From: Acanthaster planci
Taxonomy: Eukaryota > Echinodermata > Asteroidea > Valvatida > Acanthasteridae
Direction: 5' to 3'
Assembly: GCF_001949145.1 (NCBI RefSeq)
Contig: NW_019091406.1
Location: 94,693-158,692 of the forward strand
DNA length: 64,000 nt
Shown here: positions 37,801 to 49,800 of the stretch, in pieces
Position numbering within the stretch: the first letter of the stretch is position 1
How the letters are laid out: every line of letters begins with the position of its first letter
The notes under the pieces: generated by a model
What the model was told of the DNA's origin: nothing
Database searches by the model: none
The model's input: the letters and a program-made list of their open reading frames with translations, nothing else
Program-made: the position numbers and the translations under genes

Positions 37801-40800
37801 CCGCTGTCCGTACATCCTTGATATGAGCGATGGAGGCATGCAGGTAATAGTCGACAAAGCCAGAGGAGCTGTCGACCTTCTCCTAGAAGATACAACGGTT
37901 GGCAAATCCATTCATGAAATTCTGTTCACGTAGATGTATACTTGCATTAGCATTTGTGGGGTGATGATTGGACAATCAACTTTGTTGATCCTACTGGGCC
38001 CAGGGCAAGCTTATACATCAGACTGCATAATGCAACAAGCCTTCAGGAGTTTTTCCGTTGATGTCTTGTCATTTTGATACCAATTTTATGAAAATTGCAC
38101 GCACCATTCCAGCATAATGTTCATTTTCAAAGGCAAACAGGTGAAAAAATGAACTTTTCCCATCCGCATGTGCTCAACGCAGGAGCCCAACACACATGAC
38201 GTTGTGTAGGGTAGGTATGAACATACATTACTTACGTCATCCCTGACTTCTTGTATCTCCAGGGTTCCATCTTTATTCAGTCGCATCCTGAGACCCAGGG
38301 GCAGCCAGGATGCTTTATTCTCTTCCTGCAGGAGGCTGGGATCAGACAAAGGGAAAGACAAAATGAAGCTCTCAATTTAAGCCAATGAATCCTTTTGCCT
38401 TTTGGGATCCTAATGTGGGTTAAAAAACGAGTGATTTTCATATGTTTATACATATTTCAATTGCTCCAATTGTGATCATAGATATCTGGATCTCTGGATA
38501 TCCGCCCCGAGTAGAAGTACACCCCCAATTGGCAAAAGAAAGACAGGTGGTTACTTGCAGGTTCTTGCACGCGTTCTGTGTATATGCAAAAACCATGCAT
38601 GCCACAATAAATTAGTTATGTGCACTCAGCGTGCTCGACGTCAAACACGCATATACTTGCACGCCTTATGACGCGCGTATGTGGTGAGTGAAAAAAAAAA
38701 ATACGCCCTCTTTTGTTCCGGTCGGAGCGGATAGGATGGACAATAGGTTGGAAAGCAAGCTCTGTTGTCTGAAGTACTAAAAGAGAAATGCTGCTTACGG
38801 GTTGGATGCATCTCTCTCATCCATGTGTCTGAACTTGCAACCTTGCCTGGTGCAGGATTGGCCATAGCGGCACATCTTGATGCTGGCCAGGTTGGCTTCT
38901 AGCTGCTGTTTGTGAGCCTCGGCCTCCCTGGCATGAGCCAACTACAAACAGGGTATGCAAACAGGAACAGTCATCTCAGGGCCCATTTTCACGGCACTGT
39001 TAAGCGGTGTTGTATTTGAGTCCATCACAAGTCCTTTCACAAGTCCCTTCACAAGGCCAGTCATAAGTAACAGGGTGAACAATGACAAAAGAATACTTTT
39101 GTCACAGCTCATTTGAATAGCTTGTGAATTGGCTTACGACTGAATGACTTGTGACGGACTTGTGATGGACTTACAGGGACTTGTGATGGACTTAAAGGGA
39201 CTTGTGATGGACTTATAGGGACTTGTGATGGACTTGAATACAACACTGCTGCTAAGCACACAATTTTATGCTTTCAGAGGCTCCATGGATTTCACGCAGA
39301 CTGTAAGCATAAGCACAGCAAAACGCATGCTTACCTTGTAGACAAAATGTGCTTAAACATAGTGTCAAAACAATGGAAATATCTATGGGCGCGACTGTAA
39401 GCACGACCACACCAAGCACCACCATGTAATGGTGATTATGGTCAGCAAAATCTTCTGCTACAGTAAGCACGACACTTCTGCAAACTGTTAAGAACTGCCA
39501 TGAAATCAGGTTTAGGTCCCTTCAGCTGATATTCGTAAGATTCTGTTCATGGAAAGATGGAGGTTAAGCATTCAGGTATGGACCACCAACGATGACTTAA
39601 CAATACAGTTTTCAAAGAGTACCAAACTTTTGCGGATTTTATAAGCAAGCTCCAATAAATGCGAAACCAATCATCAAACACGATTTTGTAATGTCAGATC
39701 AATTATTCCTACAGCAAATTTGTAACAACTGACCACATTTCCACTCCAGTGAAATTACAGGCAACGTTCTGTCACATCAAATTTGCTTCCCTTTGGAATT
39801 TGCCTTAATTATGAACTGGCCTTTAGGCAGTCGACGGTGATGAAGTGGCATTTGTGGAAAAACCCTTATGGTTTACAACTTAAATAAAACAATACAGACT
39901 GACAAAAACAATCAGTCTAAGTTTTGATCAATTAGCTGGGTCTTCTGTGGGTAAAGACTAATTTACAGAGTCCATAGCAAGTCTTGTCTGCAGTTGGTGA
40001 TGAGCACACTCTACATGAATGCTCAGAGTCTCAAACCGACACTGAAACTGTCCCTGCACCTGTCTCTCACACATCAAACACTTCATCGTCCAAGAAACAT
40101 CCACCGCTAACATTTCTTTACCTGTTCTTGTATCTTCCAGAACATGATGTCGGAGTTGGACTCCAAGTGGCAGTTGATAGATAAGACATCAGGCAAGCGC
40201 TTGTAGGTTCGCTTTTGAGACTGCAAAGAAATGTGAGTGCAAAAAACAAAATTCTGACGACTAACCTCTTAATAAGTGCAATGCTGGGAAAATCACTACA
40301 GGATATGGTTGTGTTTGAGACAACAGGTTTGTGTGTTCAAGAACAAAAAATTGGAGCTTTAGTGATGAAAGGGTAGCTATTTTACTGAAATATGGCAGCA
40401 CAGTGTGAGTGGAATGACCATCATTAAAATGTCCATGTAATGGGAAGTCAGCGTGTACTTCTACAAACTTCAACGCTAGCTATACTATAATCATCTTACA
40501 TTACACACTGTATTTTTTAATTGCAACGGACAAAATTTATAAAGAATGTCACGAAAATGCTTGTCTTCTTATGGGCTACTGGCAGCAGACAGCGTCACGA
40601 ATTCTCCTGGCCGTGATGGCCTTGCTTGCTGTATAGGATGTTAGTCTGTCTGCCTGCATGGCTGTCTGTCCAGCTTACCGTGGGCTGGTACCTGTTGCAG
40701 TCGTCGCACCATGCCTGCATGGTCTGATCGAGGAGCATGCTGTTCTGTAAGACGGAGGCAAATGACACTGCTCTGGCAGGCCTTGTGGCCGCTGTGAAAA

Positions 40801-43800
40801 AAAACAGCCAAAGTGGATGATACTTTGGAAAAATGTATGTCTAGGGTTCCCACAGAAATCTGAAAACCAAATTCCAGGACTTTACTATGAAATATTACAT
40901 AATATTTAATGCCATTTTCCAGAGAACAGTTGTTTGGCATTCTGAACCGGGAGTCTGCCACAGCTGCTAAAATAGACTAACAATGATATAGCTTGTGAAT
41001 TTATCATTATTCCATTATTGCATCAAAAGTGGCCCATCAAATATAATCTTTGCATGATCTTGATTTCCATAGTTTTTCATGACTTTTTTTCCTCTTCTAA
41101 CACCATTCCACGACACCATTCTTCTCCCCATTCGCCATAACTTTTCCATAACTTTCTGGGAAGTTTATTTTTGAGAATTTTTCAAGCTTTTCTCATACCC
41201 GCGGAACCCTGATGTCACTGGCTACCAAACTGAGAACTTCAGTTGGCAAAAAAAAACTTTCAAAAACTTATTACAAGACAAGTCTAATGCAATATATCTA
41301 TTAATATAATGTTTCCAATGGTAATCTGTGTTTTACAGAGTAACTTTATCTGCACTTAGAAAACTTTGTCCTTTAAAGGCTTGGTAAATATTTGCTCTGC
41401 AACGACATGCACTCAAACTAGGTAATATCCAACATCCCAACCTCTTCTGCCCTGAGAAAGAAAAAAGGACTTACTTGGTGGAAGGAACTCTGGATATGTG
41501 AGGGTGACCAACAGGCTCGAGGATGACCTTGTAGTTTCCTTGCTGCATCGGCATTTCACTTCCGTCTTAACGTCTGCCTCAAACATCTGCTGGGCCGCGT
41601 CTGTTCCTCCTCCTGTTTCCGATTCTGCAGTGTCCTGTGCAGGAAAGATTGAAACAATTGACCACAGCTGGGTCCAACTCATGCGCGGAATAGTCCCTTC
41701 CAAAAATATCCACTGCTACAGAGAGCAGTTACGTGGTAACATAACAATATGCATTCAAACTGCTGCCCTCATGGGCAATACTGTATGCATATTGACTGGC
41801 AAGGAGTAGCCCTGTGGCGTGTATGGACTAAACAGCTGCGTGTGACACATGAGGGTCATATTTCCTGAGGTTGAAGGTCAAAGACAGCTGACTTAAAGGA
41901 ATCCCCAGATAGTACCCCATACAGTTAAAAAAATTATTGCAGGTAACTGAAAAGAGATTTGGAAATACAAATCTCAATACCTTCAATCAAACATAATTCA
42001 TTCTGGTCGTAAAATGAAACATGAAACTGGGCTCAAGCATTGTCAGTCACGGACTGGCCTCACAGCTAGGCAGGAGGGATATACCTGTACCAGCTGGGCA
42101 AGCACAAACCGGTTCCAGCTCTGGATCAGACGGGGATAGTTGGCCTTGCCAGCTGCTTCCTCCGCTTCTCCTAGCAACAGGCCCAGGGCCGAGGCCTCAG
42201 GGATGGTACGGAAGGCTCGCAGGAAGTTGCTCGCCTTGAAAGTCAAGTGGAACAAAAAATACAAATTGATAAACTTTTTTACGCAACATCACTCCAGCGA
42301 CATTCAGATATCACTTTTTTTTGCAAACAAGATGTTGCTTTGACATGAAAAGCCAATGCCTTACAACTTTATCAGCAACATTTTACTATTTACGTACCAA
42401 AACTTATTTCTAGTCTAATATACATGTACATTTTTCCAGCTATCACAGTAAAACATACAAACAAAACAAGCAGCAGGTCGATTCAGACGGGTTGTGGTCT
42501 AACAGCATTGCTCAAACCCCTATGGAGGCTTTGCGTGGGAGCCATCTTACAGGACAGTTCTTTTGTTACACAGGGTATGCACAAAGGAAGTTTTCCTGTG
42601 GAATAAAAGAACATCCCTGCAAGATGGCTACCGGGCAAAGCCTCTATTGCAACTTAACACAGAATCTTGCTGCATCAGGCACAATTAAGGTTGACCAAGG
42701 TTTTCATTTGAGACGCCCATACCTTTTTCCCCTGACTGACAAGATGTACACTATTGTCTCCCAAGGCATGCGACACATCGACATACCTGGCATGTCTGTC
42801 CTCTGGACTGGTCCAGCATGTAGAACAGCAGTCCCAACTCGCAAGCCAGGCAGAACTCTTTGGTACACAGGTGGCTCTCCAATACACAGCGCAGTGGCTC
42901 AATGAAGTACAGCAACTGAGTGCAAGAACAGATTAGTACATCAATTAAGATAACATTTAAAGAATAGGTCACACTGTGAACGAGGCAAGTGCTCGATGAA
43001 ATGCATTAAAATGTAGAGTCAAGAGGAGTGACTATAAAAGAAGCTGGAAATTCAAATTTCCTCCAGCTTTTAGAAATGCCTTTTTGGAAACTCCACTCTG
43101 TGTGCTTAACAAGAACAGATGAATGTGAGCAAGTGTTTTGATGAATGACCAGTGTTCCTCTATCAAAGCAGCTTGAACTCCTGCGTTGTTCTCAGTGGGA
43201 TCAGTTGTTTTCAGTTGAAGGAGTGACACATTTCTCACAGAACGTTACCAGGAATCTAAGTTTTCGAATGTTCCCAAAGCTCTTTATCAATCCACACACT
43301 GTATTGAAGGATCTCTGCTTTTACAGGGATACCTATGACCGCTGGCTTGGACCCGAAGTCAATGAGCTGCTAAATACTCATTTAATAAGCACAGAAACCC
43401 TGTTACCAGCCAAGCTGCCACAATATGATTGCCTGTAACTGGCTCTCTTCTGCTACAGTTTTCTACTTAGTAGCTTTATAAAATTGAACCCAGCACGCAC
43501 AAGTAAGCAACACTTTTTCTCTGAGTGTTAGGTGATCCAAGGCGTGAGCTCTTGGGGACTTTCAAATGTATATATGATGAACTATGTAGCAATGGGTACC
43601 TGTCTTGTACACGGGTGACCTACCTGTAACATGCAGTTGCAATAGGCATTGGGGATGTGTGGCTCCAGACCGGCAAAGTTAGTCTGGTTGTAGTGCCGGA
43701 AGTCAAAGTCGTCCACTCCCAGCTTAGAGTATTTGATTTCCACTTTGCGGTAATACTTGGGAACCATGTACATATGCATATCAGCGTCTTTATCAAATGA

Positions 43801-46800
43801 TAAAAACGCAAGAGAAATTGAGCCGTGAGAGGCCAAATGATATAACAACATGCAAATAAACAATGGTGTGACAGGGTACACTGGACAGGTTTACTGGACC
43901 AGACTCCAGTTTACAATGTCCTGCTTACAAATGCAGACATCTTCACTAAGGACCTAGCTAACAAAAGCTGCCTGTCTGAGTTGAGCCCTTCATTGCAATC
44001 AATGGAAGACAATGGAATTTTAGTTGTGTGCCTGGGGCATGGAAAACTGCAGTGCTTTAGACACACAGGTCTTTAAACAAGTTCCTCACTAGTCCTTTCT
44101 CAAGATCACTTTAACGTAGCAAATGATAACAAAGAAATGCTTTAATCAAAGTGCCACTGAATAGCTTGCGATTTGACTTTGTGACTGGATGCCTTTCGGG
44201 GACTTGTAACAGACTTGACTAAAACAATGGACAAGTTGAAAAACTGTAAATTTGGAAATGACCGACCTCTTCCGAGGGGCGACTCGGGCACGTTGCCCTT
44301 GCCTTTTCGCTTCTCCGGTTTGACCTCCTTATACATGACCTGGTTGCGTTTCTTGGTGCCCGGGTTGGGGGCGTAGCCGATGAACTGCACCACCTTCATG
44401 GAGCGCAGGATCTCCGGGTCAATGGGTGGGGCTTGCCTGCAGGCAATATTCATGGGTAACGGGCAAGGCTTGCTTACATCAAATTAAAATGGGAAAACAG
44501 CGACAGGGCTTGCATGCAGTAAGTACACTCGTGGATTGTCCGAAACAACATCACTGAATGTAGACAGCCTTGCAGACACATGCACTAACAGAGCAATTAT
44601 CCAGTAGGAACATCAGTGGTTGTTTAAAACTGAAACGCAAGTGGATATGACATCGTACAAATCTGTGATTTTCCTTTCTACACAAGCAAAGAGGTTGAAT
44701 CCCCCAAATTTGGAAATTACTTCAAAACTGATTAAGAGCTGCATTTTGGCAATCATGTAAACAATGTACCGGCCAAAATGGTATTTAACACGCGCGCCAA
44801 ATCTGCATGCCAGTGTGGTTTAATTTTGAAGCCCATTTCCAAACTCTTTGTCTGTCTTCAGCTTCACTGAGAGCTCCACAACCAGTGTCAAGCATTCACC
44901 AAATGACTGGTCTCAAGTTCAACAATGTATGACATTTCTCAGCAGCACATGCAGCTGCGCTAAGTCGGACGGTCTCATCCCAAAGGACTACATTCATAAA
45001 CCTTTTCAGCCCACTGACATTTGTTGACCTTTCTTTACCTGACCACAGGACGGCAGTACTCCTGGGGCCAGTCGGAGAGAAGAGGCCCCTCGCTGAAGGG
45101 CATCGGGATGGACGAGTATGAGGCAAACTCATTGCTGATGGAGATGGGTGGGTGGTGCTCAGGCTACAGTTTGGGGAAAAATAAACAGGCTGCTCTCTAA
45201 AGTGTATCAAAGGAAACTCGGCCTCAAATTTACACCATTTCACCTCATAGAAGAAACCGTGCAGTAAAAGCTGTTTGATAATTTTGATGTCTTTGGGGTG
45301 GTAGCTGGCGGAGTGGGTGGCTTTTGCTCACTGGGGAGGGGAGGCCTGGACAAAATTCTGGAAGTGGAGTTTTTGGACGGCATCAAACACAGCCATGGTA
45401 ACTGCTTGTAAAGAGTGGAACATATTAGGATAGGTTGGCAGACCGTTTGAGTTCCAGTTTTATGGCTGATAGATTAGTAAGACAGTGATGTAGTTATTGT
45501 TACAGATTTGTGGGTGAGTATTCTTCTCCATGGCCATGAGTAGCTGCGATATAAGGTTATGTTCCCCAAATATGCAGAGCAACGTTACCAAATTAGAAGA
45601 TTTTGTTTAAAAAACTGCAGCATTCCAGTTACGTACTGGATGAGCGAATTCTGTCTCTCTTGGAAATGCATTAAAGGTCACCTCTTCTGAATCAGTCCAC
45701 TGATGTACGTACCCTGGAAAAGAGAGGACAGAATTTGAAAACCTGTTGAGGGGAAAACTTTTAGCTGGTTTAAATTTGATGACACAACACGTGTGAGGGT
45801 TCGAATCAATATGTAATTTGAAGCTCCAAGAGCCTAGGTAAGGCAGGCACTGCTAGAGATTAAGTCTGTAACAAATATGAGTAAAAATTGTCACTGGAAG
45901 ACAGTCCTCATGGGGTTAGGAGTCGCTGCTCACTATGAATGGTATAGAAAGCCACATTTTCCCTAAACTAGTCTGATCACTTCCACCATAGTAGAATGGA
46001 TACAGAAAAGGGCATATTTCTCAAACTATCAGTGATATAGACAAGAATTTCACATGTACTTTTCACTAGTCATTGCAAGAATGGTCAGACGTACTTCTCC
46101 TATGAACAATGAACAAGGGGATGTCCTTGTTACAATTTAGGCCAATATTTATTAGTTGGATTAGGAACCCACAAACTTCAAATAATGCAATTTGATTAAA
46201 AATTAAATGAAAAATATTGACATTATGTTATTCCAACAATGTTTTGTGTTTTCAACAAAAAAAAAAGAAGTAATGGACTAAATTCAATACATTTTTCTTC
46301 TGAATGTAGATAAGTCAAATGGAACAATAGAATTTGGAATGGAATGAAAATTTCGAGTTCTTGAAATTTTTTTCTATCCTCCAACCCTGTGAAATTTCAT
46401 GCTATGTTCGTAATAAAGTAAAAAAAAAAAAAAGCTGGGCCTATGCACAAACAGCTTGAGGGTCACGTTGTGACCAGAATACTTGGGACTACTTCAAGGG
46501 AAGATTTGTGAAATAATTGACAACACTGCAAACCATACCTCCCGAATCCCCAAAGCCGATGGCCTTGTAGTTGCTGGAGACATCCAGAGCGAGGGTCATG
46601 TCACCGGCGATGTTGACCTGGTAAAGAAGCATGGCTTCAGGGGTCACCAGACCACCAGGGTCAAGCAGCTGGAATTGACCGGTCTGCTCACAAAAAAAAA
46701 CAAACCACATGTCAGCGTTAAAACTGCTCCTTCAACAAATCCCATAGTACGTATGCATACGGACAAGTATTCCTGTGATATTGCTTTTCAAAAGCATCTA

Positions 46801-49800
46801 AGCTACCCCATTGGGCCAAACTGTATTCCCAAAAGAGCATTAAAACCCTCAAAGACCTAGGGGAAAAAACTGTTAAAGAACGTGCATGTACCTGACTGAC
46901 AACGACAACCCTGTTGGAGTAAGTTGGGACGTAGCGCAGGTACCAGGGCTCTATGGGAATGTGAAGAGGGTTCATAGGTCGCATGGTTCGAAGGTCATAC
47001 ACCATCAGAAAACGATCCAATGACAAGCCTCCGTTCCTGGTAGGGGAGGTAAAACGAGAGAAGAGAAAGTCAGACAGGTGAAGTTGAGTAGTTTTGTGTA
47101 GTCTGTCAGAATTTTGTTTTCCTTTTTAATTGAAACATTTTTTTGTTCAGCTTCATGTGAGAGGGTACTGACACAAGCAATCCTCGACAACATTTTAAAA
47201 TACTGCAAGTTGGCTTTGAGCAATAAATCTGGATGAGCAATGCGTCAGATGTCCCCCCAAAAATTATGGCATTCAAACTTTGATCTGGCAAACTGAATCT
47301 GCAGGACAGAAACACTTTCAGAGATAACCCTTGAGTTTACCTCTCGCCATAGCCACAAGTGACCAGCTGGTTTCCGTGGACGTCAAAGTCGGACAGCGTG
47401 CCCGAGTGTGGATCAAGCTGATGCTCTACTTTCAGGGTCCTCAGATCCCGAAGGTGAACCTTCCAGGGAAAAAAAAATTCGTCAATCCCTTTGAGATTGA
47501 GAACCTCCATTGCTTTGTGGATGCCTTTGGAATGAACATGGATGAAATACGGCTGTCTTAAGGGCTTGAGCTACAGATAAAAATGACCACCCAAATTTTG
47601 CAGTAGCTCTGGTGGCTTTAGCTCAATAATTCTTTTTTTTTTGCGGGGGGGGGGGTTATTCGTAATGTATTTGTCTTTGTGTTTTAACCCTCCTATGCTG
47701 AAGTCACTCTTTGGGTCATTTGGTGAACACCTCAAAGAAGCACAGCTGTGTCATGTTGTGCACTGCACCAACAGTCCCTCACAGGAATATCAGATTGCAC
47801 TTTTGTGCTGCCCAACAACTGTGCCTCACTGTTTCATGTGCATAATTGTGCGGTAAACCAANNNNNNNNNNNNNNNNNNNNNNNNNNNNNNNNNNNNNNN
47901 NNNNNNNNNNNNNNNNNNNNNNNNNNNNNNNNNNNNNNNNNNNNCATGCTGACCAGTGACTGTGGGCATTTGTGCACATTTGTGCTGTCAAACCAAAGGA
48001 GGGTTAAAGTATGTTTCTGATATCTTTCACATTTCCTAATTCAGAATCAAACTGTATGCTATCTACAAAAGGTGGGTGCATTTTAATTTAAGTTCAAACT
48101 AAGCCTACAGACAGACCTTGAAAAGAGAACCAAGGCCCAGATCCATCCACTTGCCTGGATAAAGCAGAAATTGCGTGCATCAGGTAAAAAATCTTCTGCA
48201 GTAATAATGCGGCCAGAACGCAAGTGTTTTATACAAACAGTGAACATGCAAAGAAATTTCTTGATGTGGTCTCTACTCACCAAACCAGACCAATTAACAC
48301 TCTCACCTTTCCGCTGGTATCCCCGCAGCAGATGAAGTTGGTGCCGTGCCTCATGATGGCTACGCCCGGGTCCTGGGCAGTGTAGGTGGCCACCTCCCGC
48401 CCCTCCATCAGGTCAAACTCCACCAGGAGAGTCTGGTGCCCGCCCATCAGCAGGTGGGTACCGCTGTAGATCAGCATGCACTGCATGTCCTGCAGGGACT
48501 CCCCTCTGGGGACCAGACCAAACAAAATGAAAGCAAAGCGATGGACTCAGAGAAAGTCTACATCTCAACGGGCCTGTTTGTTTCACACAGATCTAGATCT
48601 CGATCGGTGATCCTAAGATTGGTTTGCACCATCCAATAGGTGAGTTTTGGTGTCCATAAATTAACAAAGGACCACTGATCGCGATCCAGATCCGTGTGAA
48701 ACAAACATGGCCAATGACAAGCTCTGTGAAAATGAGTGGCCAGTTTTGAGTACCAGTCCATAAAAAGAATCCTGCACCTGGAAATCAACGGCAACCATCA
48801 ACATTTTCCACCCACACAATGACAACTGGGACGACAATCAGAATGCCAACATGAGTGATATGTCACCAGACTGAGGTTAGCTTGCTCTTTCCAAAGCAAA
48901 CTGACACAACATTCCTGAAAAGAAATGGCCTAATGACTCATTTTTGCGAAGTGATATATAAACACCTCAAGCCTCAGGTTATTTTTCACCAGGTACACCA
49001 TGACCCTCATTCTAAATCAGGCCAGCATCTTATTGTTAGTGCTATATAGTGACTGTCCTCTCTACAAAAGTTTATTCCAGTTTGCAAGCGACAGCACTGT
49101 GGATACTTCTGAGAACTCTTTGGTATTCATACCTCAAAAAAAAGAGAAGAATTACTGAACAAATGCCAGGAATTGTTAATTTGCTGTCTTTCATTGTATC
49201 AATGAAGTCTGCGCGATTGATGCTCATTAACTTAATTATCGCATCAAACAGTGAAATTGATTAGGTGCTTACATAATGAGCCAGTTTGGTATTCTATCAC
49301 TGCCCGCCTAGTACGAGGCTATTCCGGAACGGCTATACATACGTGTGATAGTCTGTCCTATCAGCGCAGCCATGTGCGGACTTATGCATGCGCTTTGTTA
49401 CCAAAACACCCTGGCTTTTGAAATCCCGAAGTGGCCCATTATTAGGAAGATGCACAAAGAAACTGACTGGTATCTGCTCCGAGCGGAACAAAAGAGGGCA
49501 TTTTTTTTCGGTACTCACCGCATGGGCGCACCATGAGGCGCGCAAGTATATGCACATTTGATGCCGAGCATGCTTAGTACGAAAAACTAACTCATTCCAG
49601 CTTGTACGGTCTTTGAGAAAACGCAGAATGCATGCAAGAACCCGCTTGTAGCCACCTGTCTTTCTTTCGCCGACTGGGGGTGCATTACAGCTCGGGGCGG
49701 ACAGGATTTGAATCTATGATATCCATAAATTAGCTATCCAGTAATATGTTGGTGGTTCCTCTAAACCCATTCAGGGGTGCTGGTTAGGAGTCTGTATGTA

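Noticed and set aside
45637-45713. Shorter PAN2 exon 8 ending at the GAG|GTGACC donor (45682)
   Set aside because: That choice would drop the [13 protein letters not shown] block, which matches human PAN2, and break the phase with exon 9.
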